From contig CAWGTF010000016.1 in assembly GCA_963825425.1 (NCBI GenBank), positions 1 through 64,000 on the forward strand: a stretch of 64,000 nt of DNA, read 5' to 3'. The notes under the pieces are model-generated. The model saw only the letters and a program-made list of their open reading frames with translations. It searched no databases and was not told the origin of the DNA. The position numbers were made by a program, and so were the translations under genes. Shown here one piece after another: positions 19,287-27,160 of the stretch; position 1 is the stretch's first letter, and each line of letters starts with the position of its first letter. Source of the DNA: PALSA-607 sp963825425. GTDB taxonomy: Bacteria > Actinomycetota > Actinomycetes > Acidothermales > Acidothermaceae.

Positions 19287-19663
19287 TCTACCTCGACATC
19301 GAAGATCTGTTGCACATCGCAAAGAGAACGCTGGGCAACGTCGAGATTCGTGATCTAGGCCTTCTCGAGGCCGCGGTTGCCCGACCGCAAGCATCGGCCT
19401 TCGGCGAGGACGCATATCCGTCAACCGTCGAGAAGACCGCCGCGCTGATCCATTCGATTGCTCGCAACCACGCGTTGGTCGATGGAAACAAACGCCTTGC
19501 GCTCGCTGGCGGTGTCGCTTTCCTGGGGATCAACGGTCTTCGGCTGACGATCTCCAACGACGAGGCCTACGACCTGATCATCTCGATCGCGACAGGGCAG
19601 CTCGACGACGTGCATGACATTGCCGGAGTGCTCCGCGCCAAGACCGCGGCGCGCCGTTCCTGA
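19283..19663 (+). CDS. doc: Doc-type Fic-domain toxin
   Basis: 126 aa. Doc proteins phosphorylate EF-Tu and stop translation. The Fic loop HALVDGNKR at residues 63-71 contains the catalytic His and the DGNKR phosphate-binding part; the usual Phe after H-x is Leu. Other Doc landmarks are LGLLEAAVARPQASAFG and STVEKTAALIHSIARNH. GTG start at 19283 overlaps the antitoxin stop, the classic coupled toxin order. No frameshift is present, so the pair appears intact. Confidence 0.87.
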   Translation: MIYLDIEDLLHIAKRTLGNVEIRDLGLLEAAVARPQASAFGEDAYPSTVEKTAALIHSIARNHALVDGNKRLALAGGVAFLGINGLRLTISNDEAYDLIISIATGQLDDVHDIAGVLRAKTAARRS

Positions 19664-19773
19664 GGCACCTTCTCGGCGGACGACGAGCGAGCTCGTCCGC
19701 GAATCTGAGGTGGTTGTCCACAGCTTGCGCTCTCGCTGACCCGTGCCGGCTGCGCCGCCGCCAGACTCGGCCC

Positions 19774-20130
19774 ATGGACAAGGGCTGGTACGACGGAATC
19801 GCCTACGGTGTCAGGCTTCAATCGACGCCGGACGACGAGGGTGGCACGTGGGTGCTCTTCCTCGACGCCGATCGGCGTCCCATCAATGCGATGGCGCTCC
19901 CGGCTGAGGAGCTCGGGCCACTCGAACTCGACGGCATGGTGCAGGTCATCGACGGCATCGACGCACCCGCGGTGATCGTCGCGGTGCCTCGTTTGGACGG
20001 CCAACCGCGACCCGGCGACTGGCGCTTGTGGGAAGAACTGCGACAGCGGATGGCGGTCGCCCGATCCGAACTCATCGACCTCGTGGTGGTCGGTGAGCGG
20101 TCATGGTGGGCAGTCGTCGGTGCCACCTGA
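19774..20130 (+). CDS. Hypothetical protein (possible RadC/JAB-like fragment)
   Basis: 118 aa from ATG 19774; an upstream in-frame GTG/ATG extension looks non-coding. No domain is certain. The C-terminal half, RLWEELRQRMAVARSELIDLVVVGE, faintly resembles the end of RadC-like JAB domains (x-LxDhhVVG), but the catalytic JAMM residues are absent. Lies between the toxin-antitoxin pair and a Uma2-family gene in an insert that splits the purine genes. Confidence 0.5.
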   Translation: MDKGWYDGIAYGVRLQSTPDDEGGTWVLFLDADRRPINAMALPAEELGPLELDGMVQVIDGIDAPAVIVAVPRLDGQPRPGDWRLWEELRQRMAVARSELIDLVVVGERSWWAVVGAT

Positions 20131-20173
20131 GCAGCAAGCCGGACGCGCGGCGATGCGCGGTAAGGTCCCCGCC

Positions 20174-20704
20174 ATGGAACTGCGCGCGCCCGCAGGCGGC
20201 GTCCTCGTCGTGCCGATGTCGCGCGAGGAATTCGACGCGCTCCCCGAGATGCCGCACACCGAGTGGTGGGACGGCGCCTGCGTCATGACCGGCGGCACCA
20301 CGTACCGGCACGCCAGAGCGATTACGGGCGTCAGTGCACTGTTGGGTGTGGCGCTGCGAGACCGCGATCTCGACGTCCTCGCCGGCGTGGGCTGGCGACT
20401 GCCGGACGCTGAGTTCGCGCCTGACATCGCCGTGGTGGCGCCCGCTCCGCCCGACACGTTGCTGAGCAGCCCGCCGTTGCTCGTGGTCGAGGTGCTGTCG
20501 CGGTCGACCCGCCACATCGATCTCGGTCGCAAGCGCCAGCTCTACGCGGGCGGCGGCCTGCCCTGGTACTGGGTTGTCGATCTTGTTAACAACGAACTCG
20601 TGGTCCTGCGCAACGACGCCGGCACCTTCGCCGAAGTGCAAAGACTCACCAGCGGGACGACGGTGGGTCCGGTCGAGATCACCGTTACGGTCGCCGACCT
20701 CTAG
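20174..20704 (+). CDS. Uma2-family (DUF820) restriction-endonuclease-fold protein
   Basis: 176 aa from ATG 20174 (MELRAPAGG). Uma2 features are MSREEFDALPEM near the start, an RHA-type helix, and the nuclease-core strand set PDIAVV, LVVEVLSRSTRHIDLGRKR and WYWVVDL, in which PD...EVxSxS...D..K resembles a PD-(D/E)XK site. Function of Uma2 proteins is not established; they are abundant in actinobacteria and cyanobacteria, often near mobile or toxin genes. Confidence 0.8.
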   Translation: MELRAPAGGVLVVPMSREEFDALPEMPHTEWWDGACVMTGGTTYRHARAITGVSALLGVALRDRDLDVLAGVGWRLPDAEFAPDIAVVAPAPPDTLLSSPPLLVVEVLSRSTRHIDLGRKRQLYAGGGLPWYWVVDLVNNELVVLRNDAGTFAEVQRLTSGTTVGPVEITVTVADL

Positions 20705-20728
20705 GTGCACAGCGGGTGGCCCCACACA

Positions 20729-20767
20729 GTGTGGATTTGCTGCCCCTGGAGGGCAGTGATCGCACAC
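20729..20767. repeat. Degenerate copy of palindrome family C
   Basis: GTGTGGATTTGCTGCCCC then GGGCAGTGATCGCACAC form an imperfect hairpin, followed by GATGTTGA. Left arm and right flank match the perfect element at 43248-43292 (GTGTGGATTTACTGCCC, CACACGATTTTGA). Lies in the 195-base gap between the Uma2 gene and purF; the rest of the gap holds a -10-like TACACT at about 20816 and the purF ribosome site. Confidence 0.6.
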
Positions 20768-20899
20768 GATGTTGAGACATCGGCGGGGAGTTGGGCGAAT
20801 CACCGACTGCGGCCCGTACACTGAAGCCAGATCCCAGCACCCTCCATCGATCCACTCTCCGCTACTCCTCGGCGTCATTTCTCAAAGGGAGCCCAGCAG

Positions 20900-22510
20900 G
20901 TGCCTCGTGGCGACGGCCGGCTGAATCACGATCTGCTCGCTGAAGACAAGGGTCCGCAAGACGCCTGTGGCGTGTTCGGCGTGTGGGCTCCGGGCGAAGA
21001 GGTTGCCAACCTCACCTACTTCGCGCTCTACGCGCTCCAACATCGCGGCCAGGAGTCGGCCGGCATTGCGGTCAGCGATGGCAAGAAGATCCTTGTTTAT
21101 AAGGACATGGGCCTGGTTTCGCAGGTCTTCAACGAGTCGAACCTCGCCACGCTGAAGGGCGACATCGCGATCGGGCACGCCCGCTACTCGACGTCCGGCT
21201 CATCGGTTTGGGAGAACGCGCAACCCACGTTTAGGTCGACTGCGATCGGCAGTATCGCCCTCGCGCACAACGGCAACCTGACCAACACCGGTGATCTTGC
21301 GCAGCTCGTCGAGAAGGCGCAGGCCGACAGCGGCGAGATCGCGTTCGACCGGCGGCCGCTGCGCTCGACGTCCGACACCGACCTGGTCACAGCGCTGCTC
21401 GCAAGCCACCCCGACCGCAGCCTCGAGACCGCCGCGGTCGAGGTGCTGCGACAAGTCGAGGGCGCCTTCAGCTTCGTGTTCATGGACGAGAACACGCTGT
21501 ACGCCGCGCGTGACAGATACGGCGTGCGGCCGCTTTCACTTGGCAAGCTTGATCACGGGTGGGTCGTGGCTAGCGAGACGGCTGCGCTCGACATCGTCGG
21601 TGCGTCGTTCGTGCGCGACATCGAGCCAGGCGAGTTGCTGGCGATCGACGAGAACGGTCACCGGTCGGTGCAGTTCGCCGAGCCCGATCCGAAGTTCTGC
21701 GTGTTCGAGTTCGTCTACCTCGCGCGGCCCGATTCGAGCCTCGACGGTCGCAGCGTGCATGCGGCCCGCGTCGAGCTCGGTCGCCAACTCGCACGCGAGG
21801 CGCCAGCTGTCGCCGACCTCGTGATGCCCACTCCCGATTCCGGCACGCCGGCCGCCATCGGCTACGCCGAAGAGTCCGGAATCCCTTACGCCGCAGGCCT
21901 TGTCAAGAACGCCTACGTCGGCCGCACATTCATCCAGCCGTCGCAGACGTTGCGCCAACTCGGCATCCGGCTAAAGCTCAATCCGCTGCGCGACGTCATC
22001 CGCGGCAAGCGTCTCGTCGTCGTTGACGACTCGATCGTGCGCGGCAATACGCAGCGCGCCGTCGTCCGCATGTTGCGTGAGGCCGGTGCGACCGAGGTGC
22101 ACGTCCGCATCTCGTCGCCGCCGGTGAAGTGGCCGTGTTTCTACGGCATCGACTTCGCGACGAGGGCTGAACTCATCGCGAACGGCTTGACCGTCGAAGA
22201 GATCCGGACGTCGATTGGTGCGGATTCGTTGTCGTACGTCTCGCTCGACGGGCTGGTCGCAGCGACCACTCGCCCGAAGCAAAATCTCTGTCGCGCCTGT
22301 TTCGACGGGCAGTACCCGACGGAGTTGCCCGACCCGCGTTTCATCGGCAAGGACCTGCTCGAGATCACGCCGGTCGAGGCCTTGATGGCCACCGTTCCGT
22401 CGGTCGGCGGCCACACGGGGTTCGGCCACACTTCACTTGGGCACGCTTCGCTCGGCCACACTTCACTTGGGCACGCTTCGCTCGGCCACACTGCGCTCGA
22501 ACATCCCTGA
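20900..22510 (+). CDS. purF: Amidophosphoribosyltransferase PurF with His-rich C-terminal repeat
   Basis: First enzyme of purine synthesis, PRPP plus glutamine to phosphoribosylamine. GTG 20900 follows AAAGGGAG. A 22-residue propeptide precedes the nucleophile Cys23 (DACGVFG). Glutaminase blocks HRGQESAGI and GHARYSTSG and the PRPP loop VVVDDSIVRGNTQ are intact. The C-terminus, after the conserved ITPVEALMA, carries an unusual tail of about 25 residues built from GHTSL/GHASL units encoded by an exact 30-bp duplication. 536 aa. purM starts one base after the stop. Confidence 0.96.
   Translation: MPRGDGRLNHDLLAEDKGPQDACGVFGVWAPGEEVANLTYFALYALQHRGQESAGIAVSDGKKILVYKDMGLVSQVFNESNLATLKGDIAIGHARYSTSGSSVWENAQPTFRSTAIGSIALAHNGNLTNTGDLAQLVEKAQADSGEIAFDRRPLRSTSDTDLVTALLASHPDRSLETAAVEVLRQVEGAFSFVFMDENTLYAARDRYGVRPLSLGKLDHGWVVASETAALDIVGASFVRDIEPGELLAIDENGHRSVQFAEPDPKFCVFEFVYLARPDSSLDGRSVHAARVELGRQLAREAPAVADLVMPTPDSGTPAAIGYAEESGIPYAAGLVKNAYVGRTFIQPSQTLRQLGIRLKLNPLRDVIRGKRLVVVDDSIVRGNTQRAVVRMLREAGATEVHVRISSPPVKWPCFYGIDFATRAELIANGLTVEEIRTSIGADSLSYVSLDGLVAATTRPKQNLCRACFDGQYPTELPDPRFIGKDLLEITPVEALMATVPSVGGHTGFGHTSLGHASLGHTSLGHASLGHTALEHP
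22424..22483 (+). repeat. 30-bp tandem duplication inside purF
   Basis: A 30-bp unit beginning GGCCACACTTCACTTGGGCA is repeated exactly twice (22424-22453, 22454-22483); each unit is itself two 15-bp half repeats. Partial half units flank both sides (from about 22409 to 22498). It encodes in frame GHTSLGHASL twice. Confidence 0.9.
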
Positions 22511-22511
22511 C

Positions 22512-23580
22512 GTGAGCGACCGCGCCGCCGACGCCATCACCTACGCCGCCGCGGGTGTCGACATCGAGGCCGGTGACCGCGCGGTCCAGTTGATGAAGGC
22601 GTCGGTCAGCCAAGGCGTCGCGGCCCGAGGTCGTCGGCGGGCTCGGCGGCTTCGCTGGCCTCTTCCGCTTCGATGCCGCCCGCTACCGCCAGCCACTGCT
22701 CGCGACCTCAACGGACGGCGTCGGAACGAAGGTCGCCATCGCGCAGGCGATGGACAAGCACGACACCATCGGGATCGATCTGGTCGGCATGGTCGTCGAC
22801 GACCTCGTTGTCTGCGGTGCAGAGCCGCTCTTCATGACCGACTACATCGCCTGCGGCAAGGTCGTGCCGGAGCGAATCGCCGCGATCGTGAGCGGCATCG
22901 CCGAAGGGTGCCGGCAAGCCGGGTGCGCATTGATCGGCGGCGAGACAGCAGAGCACCCCGGACTCCTCGGCGTCGACGAGTACGACCTCGCGGGCGCTGG
23001 CACCGGGGTAGTCGACGAAGACGCGGTGCTCGGTGCGCATCGGGTCCGCGACGACGACGTCGTGATCGCGATGGCATCGAGCGGGTTGCACTCCAATGGG
23101 TATTCACTCGCCCGTCATGTGTTGCTGTCGCACGCGGGGCTCGCGCTCGATGCCCATATCGACGACCTCGGTCGCACGCTCGGCGAAGAACTGCTGGTAC
23201 CGACCCGCATCTACAGCCTTGACTGCCTCGCCTTGATCAACGCGGTCGACGTCCACGCGTTCTCGCACGTCACGGGCGGCGGGTTGGCCGCGAACCTTGA
23301 CCGCGTGTTGCCGGTCGGGGTCGACATCGAAATCGATCGGACGACGTGGGCGCCCGCGCCGATCTTCGCTCTCATCCAGCGCCTCGGCGACATCGCGACA
23401 CCTGAGCTCGAGCGCACGCTGAACATGGGCGTCGGCATGGTGGCGCTGGTCGGGGCGGGCGACGCCGACCGGGCGCTCGACGTCTTACGTGCGCGTGGTG
23501 TTGCGGCCTGGGTCGCTGGGCGCGCGCGCGCTGGTGATGGTCCGGGTGCCACGACGCTCGTCGGCACCCACCGGAACTGA
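22512..23580 (+). CDS. purM: Phosphoribosylformylglycinamidine cyclo-ligase PurM (one +1 shift)
   Basis: AIR synthase, the step after FGAM synthase. GTG 22512 opens MSDRAADAITYAAAGVDIEA. An extra G near 22614 (CAAGGCG) shifts the frame; corrected text SQASRPEVVGGLGGFAGLF joins the long intact part with STDGVGTKVAIAQAMDKH, DLVVCGAEPLFMTDY and LIGGETAEHPG. Corrected length 355 aa, normal. Operon with purF. Confidence 0.93.
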
Positions 23581-23589
23581 GGGCAACCG

Positions 23590-24785
23590 ATGATCGCCGC
23601 GCGACGTCGAACGGGCATGACAGCTCGACGGGTGGCAGCAATCGCGGCGCTGACGCTCACGCTGGCCGGTTGCGCAAGCAAAACGGCTGGGTCGTCCGGC
23701 AGCCCCGCATCCAGTTCTGGGTCGCAGGTCGGTCCCGAGGTGTCGGCAGCGGCGGGTTCTGGATCGGTCGCGCCGTTGGCGCTGGCTTCGCCTGCCGCGC
23801 CGACTCCCGACACCGAGCAGGCGCGCGCAGCAGAAGCTGCCGATGTCGCCAACTCACTGCTCGGGCTGGTGACCCTGCCGGTCGGCGCTACGCACGTGAC
23901 CAGCGCACCCGCTCCGGAATTAACCGCGGCTCCCGGAATTCTCGATGACCAAGCGCATGGCGGTGGCGCACGAGTTCTACACAGTCCCCGGCAGCATCGA
24001 CTCGGTGCTCACCTTCGTGCAGACCCACCTGCCCGCCGGATTCACGAGTGACGGTGGTGGCTACGGCGGCAATCCGTACAGCGCCGAAGTCCAACTAGTC
24101 GGTCGATCGACGCAGCGCGTTCGCCGAGCCTTGGCTCATGTTCAGCGCCGCGCAGGCCGGTGGGCTGATTGGCGTCCGCGTCTCATCGCAGGTTGTCTGG
24201 CTACCGGTCCGGACCGCCGCCGAAATCATTCCGACCAACGTGCAGGGCGCGACGCTGGTGGGTACGAACTACGGCCAGGCGCCCAACAACAAGACGGTGA
24301 ACCTCGACGCGACGCAGGCACGCGCGTTGGCGGCGATCATCAACGCGCTGCCCACCGCATCGGACGCCGAACACCACTGCCCCATGATCACTTCCGAGAC
24401 CACCGTGACGTTCGCGACGACGCCGAAGATCGTGGTCACCGAGACGATCTGCGACGTCGGGCTCGACGCGGGCGAGGGTGCGCAGCTTCCGCTCCTGGAC
24501 CCAGGAGCTCTGCAGGAGGCGTTGGACCAGCTGCTCGGTTGGCCGCCGCCCAGCCCGGAGAGCAGCGCCCCGACGGCGGCAGCCACGAGCGCGGCCGCGA
24601 GCCCGAGCATCATGCACTTCTTGTGCACCCCGCCCGGCTGGTCGCCGTTGACCGCGACACCTGAGGAGCTGCAGAAGTACGGCTACCCGCTGCGGCCGAG
24701 CGCCGGACACGACCAGGCTTGGGTGCAGGCGATGACGGCCGCTGGCCCGCCGTACACCTGCCCGGTGGCCGTGTCCTCGAACTAG
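23590..24785 (+). CDS. Lipoprotein of unknown function (two +1 shifts)
   Basis: Signal peptide with lipobox LAGC (ATG 23590 or 23617). Two insertions, near 23942 and 24105, change frames; corrected fragments TKRMAVAHEFYTVPGS, THLPAGFTSDG and FAEPWLMFSAAQAGGLIGVR join to about 397 aa. The mature part contains NLDATQARALAAIINALPTA, two Cys pairs (HHCPMI, TICDVG; FLCTPP, YTCPVA) suggesting disulfides. A similar DATQARAL-type architecture is common in secreted actinobacterial lipoproteins; no function is known. Confidence 0.68.
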
Positions 24786-24793
24786 CCACGTCA

Positions 24794-24853
24794 CCGAGTG
24801 AAGGAATTTGGTCGTATCTGGTCGTGAAAAAGCGGCCGAATTCCTTCACTCGG
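24794..24853. repeat. Palindrome family A, copy 1
   Basis: Eighteen-base arms CCGAGTGAAGGAATTTGG and CCGAATTCCTTCACTCGG (one G-T wobble) around a 24-base loop. The same arms and the same loop length recur at 46697-46756 with unrelated loop bases. Sits just behind a lipoprotein stop, in a convergent gap. No T-tract follows, so a simple intrinsic terminator is unlikely. Confidence 0.88.
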
Positions 24854-24865
24854 GACGGCGGTGGC

Positions 24866-24925
24866 GGACGGCGGGTGGCGGGACGGCGGGTGGCGGGACG
24901 GCGGGTGGCGGGACGGCGGGTGGCG
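24866..24925. repeat. Four tandem 15-bp repeats
   Basis: GGACGGCGGGTGGCG repeated four times without change, in the convergent gap between the lipoprotein and the DUF3073 gene. Part of a purine/G-rich strand; no gene uses it. Confidence 0.9.
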
Positions 24926-24949
24926 GGCCCTGTCGGGCCGGCGGGCGAG

Positions 24950-25201
24950 CTAGCGGGAGCCGGAAGCCCCGTACTCGTCCTCTTCGTCTTCTTCGTCGTC
25001 TTCGTCGTCGTCAGAGTCAGAGTCAGCGTCGAACTCGGCGTCGGTCTCGTCGTCGATCCAGCCGGATGTGCTGGGCTTGCTGTTCGACGGCGGTGCGCTC
25101 GCAAGTTCTTTGCGCAGTGCCTCAAGGTCGGTCCCGCCAGTTGAATACTTCAACTCACGGGCGACTTTGGTCTGCTTAGCCTTGGCCCGGCCGCGCCCCA
25201 T
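24950..25201 (-). CDS. DUF3073 family protein
   Basis: 83 aa from ATG 25201, preceded by GAGGGGG. N-terminal MGRGRAKAKQTKVARELKYS is diagnostic of DUF3073, a family found only in actinobacteria; the C-terminus is a long Asp/Glu tract (25 acidic residues within about 35). Highly acidic tail with a basic head suggests nucleic-acid or ribosome association, which is inference only. Confidence 0.9.
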   Translation of the reverse strand: MGRGRAKAKQTKVARELKYSTGGTDLEALRKELASAPPSNSKPSTSGWIDDETDAEFDADSDSDDDEDDEEDEEDEYGASGSR

Positions 25202-25392
25202 GGCTCGACCCCCTCGTCGGGACCGCAGCCCCGCATCGGACGACAATTTCGATAAGACTTGAACACAGTAGTGAGGGCCTGGCGTTTCCGCACGGGCCGT
25301 CGACACAGCCTAGCTGTTCGGCTCGCGCGCCACCACGACCTGCTGCCGGTGGGTGCACCCCCGACGGGCATAACTCGTGCAACGATGCGACT

Positions 25393-26364
25393 GTGACTGG
25401 CAGTTCGGGTCCGGCGCGAGGTGGGTTGACCGCGGTTGCGGCCTTCCTTCGCGTCTACGAGCCGCTCGAAGCCTTTGCCGCGGACGAGCGCGCCTGGTGG
25501 CGCGGCGAGGCGGCGGCTGGGCCGCTGACCGCTGGTCAGATGGCGGCGCGTGAGCATGCCGCAGCCGTCCGGGCGCTGACTGCGCTGCCGCCCAGGGTCG
25601 TCACGGATCTCGATCTGACCGAGGGCGTCGCCCGGCCGGTCGGCATCGTGCTGCAGCCCGATGCGGCGGACGGGCGGCTGCGGGTCTGCCCGGTGGAGAT
25701 GTCCTGGCGCGCGTTGCTGGCGCTCGAGGACTTCCAGACCGACATCGCCCCGACCGTGCTGCCGTCCTTCCTGCCGGCCGCGGTGATCGACGCCGCCTCG
25801 GCCACGCTGGCGCAGCTCGTCTCCGAGCGCAGCTCACTGACTGGGCCGCACGTGCGCAGTTCCCGCTGGTCGGTCCCGATGGCCTGGCTCGCCGTCTTCC
25901 AGCCGAGCCACCGCCACATCGAGCCGGTCGACGCCGAGCCGTCCGCTCGCGCGCCGCACCACCAAGATCATCAAGAGCAAGAAACAGAGACCGAGGCGGA
26001 CGGCGAGAGGTCACGTCCCGCCGTCCAGCCGGCGCCGTCCTCGCGCTATCTAGCCCCGATGGCGGACGCCCGGCGCTGCGTTGCCCGCGCGCTGGCGTCC
26101 GTACGGGTGGCGGACACCACGTTGCTGCCGCTCGCCGAGCTCGAGGAGCTGGGCCGCTGGCTCGAGGAATTCCACGCCCGATCGGTCGTCGAGCTGGACG
26201 CCGGGGGGCTGGGCGGAAGCACGCCGGTGCTCGACGATTCGGTGGCCGACGTGAGCCGTGGGCTCGGTGAGCTGCGGGCCGGGAACATCGACGCGGCAAT
26301 TGCCCGCCTCTCGTCGGTTCGCGACACATGGGACGAGATCCGCGCTCACGAGCACGCCTCGTAG
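25393..26364 (+). CDS. Conserved actinobacterial hypothetical protein
   Basis: 323 aa from GTG 25393. Alpha-helical, Ala-rich, no signal peptide or membrane segment. RVCPVEMSWRALLALED and RSSRWSVPMAWLAVF are distinct blocks in the first half, then a charged low-complexity linker (HHQDHQEQETETEADGE) and a helical C-terminal domain beginning MADARRCVARALASVRVAD. The linker may hide compensating frameshifts. Position next to DUF3073 and bldC suggests a conserved core locus; function unknown. Confidence 0.65.
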   Translation: MTGSSGPARGGLTAVAAFLRVYEPLEAFAADERAWWRGEAAAGPLTAGQMAAREHAAAVRALTALPPRVVTDLDLTEGVARPVGIVLQPDAADGRLRVCPVEMSWRALLALEDFQTDIAPTVLPSFLPAAVIDAASATLAQLVSERSSLTGPHVRSSRWSVPMAWLAVFQPSHRHIEPVDAEPSARAPHHQDHQEQETETEADGERSRPAVQPAPSSRYLAPMADARRCVARALASVRVADTTLLPLAELEELGRWLEEFHARSVVELDAGGLGGSTPVLDDSVADVSRGLGELRAGNIDAAIARLSSVRDTWDEIRAHEHAS

Positions 26365-26694
26365 GGTTTCTGTGGGGTTTCCTGCCTCCAGTTGCGCGCC
26401 GAACTGGGGCTAAATGGCGTATCTCGGACTAGTCCACCAGCATCCAAGGATGACCCGGTCGGGCCATTTCGGACATCCTGGGCGAACGGCAGTATTTATG
26501 TCATGGGGTCGGCCTACCCGTCGGCACCGAAGTTCGGGTATCTCCGGCCAGCTCGCTGGCCGGAATGTTCGCGGCCAGCTCGCTGGCCAAAGTGGGGGGC
26601 CGGCACACGCCGTCCCGAAATCATCAGGGTCGGCAACCGCCGTCCCGGATATAGAGGGGCCGACGATCCGCCGGTCCGCGAGGAGGAACTTCCC
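26365..26694. other. 330-base untranslated region upstream of bldC
   Basis: No gene is supported here. Contents: an inverted repeat GGATG...CATCC at about 26450-26478, an AT-rich spot CAGTATTTATG near 26490 that could be a -10 region, a duplicated palindrome at 26546-26588 and the AGGAGG ribosome site at 26681-26686. Long regulatory leaders upstream of bldC fit a developmentally controlled gene. Confidence 0.55.
26546..26588. repeat. Duplicated palindrome GGCCAGC-TC-GCTGGCC
   Basis: The same 16-base palindrome (7-base arms, TC centre) occurs at 26546-26561 and 26573-26588, 27 bases apart, about 110 bases upstream of bldC. Could be a dimeric operator pair or a structured 5' leader. Confidence 0.7.
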
Positions 26695-26904
26695 TTGGCA
26701 AGCACGCGCACACCCGAGGCTGAGCCGCTGTTGACCCCGGCCGAGGTGGCGACGATGTTCCGCGTTGACCCCAAAACGGTCACACGCTGGGCGAAGGCGG
26801 GCAAGCTCACGTCGATCCGCACGCTCGGTGGACACCGCCGCTACCGCGAGACTGAGGTTCGGGCTCTGCTGGGCGGGATTCCGCAACAGCGCGAGAGCGA
26901 CTAG
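26695..26904 (+). CDS. bldC: BldC-type MerR-like developmental regulator
   Basis: 69 aa from TTG 26695, placed by AGGAGG nine bases upstream. LLTPAEVATMFRVDPKTVTR, WAKAGKLTSIRTLGGHRRYR and EVRALL are almost identical to Streptomyces BldC, a single-domain DNA-binding protein that binds cooperatively to direct repeats and controls timing of development. In non-sporulating actinomycetes its role is less clear. Followed by an intrinsic terminator. Confidence 0.95.
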   Translation: MASTRTPEAEPLLTPAEVATMFRVDPKTVTRWAKAGKLTSIRTLGGHRRYRETEVRALLGGIPQQRESD

Positions 26905-26957
26905 CTCGACCATCACGCCACCGCTGATCCACGCACGTCTGATGTAGGGCAGCACTG

Positions 26958-26994
26958 AAGGCGTCGACCACCCAGTTGGGGGTCGGCGCCTTTT
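26958..26994 (+). terminator. Intrinsic terminator behind bldC
   Basis: Stem AAGGCGTCGACCACCC / GGGGGTCGGCGCC with AGTT loop followed by TTTT, 54 bases after the bldC stop. Confidence 0.75.
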
Positions 26995-27024
26995 GGCTGT
27001 TCTGGGACCGGCTGTTCTGGGACC
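26995..27024. repeat. Tandem 15-bp direct repeat
   Basis: GGCTGTTCTGGGACC is repeated twice back to back just after the bldC terminator, 137 bases upstream of the DUF929 gene. Could be an operator pair or neutral duplication. Confidence 0.75.
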
Positions 27025-27160
27025 CCGAGGACGCCGGGCCGCATTTTGATGGGTCCGTTCAGGAACCGCGGCGGCAGTCCGATGCGTTGGTCAGGGCGCC
27101 GGGGCAGTTAGGCTCACGTCAGGGCGAAGCCCGACGGGTCAAACGAGTGAGAGGTGTCGG

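Noticed and set aside
19714..19722. TTGTCCACA, a perfect actinobacterial DnaA box
   Set aside because: A single box without AT-rich DNA or dnaA/dnaN nearby; no origin can be claimed. Looser TGTCCAC matches at 12240-12350 near dnaB are also scattered.
24836..24853. Family A hairpin as an ordinary intrinsic terminator
   Set aside because: No T-tract on either side and the 24-base loop is too long; the recurrence of identical arms needs another explanation.
24866..24925. CRISPR-like direct repeats
   Set aside because: Repeats are 15 bp, contiguous and without spacers; no cas gene in the window.
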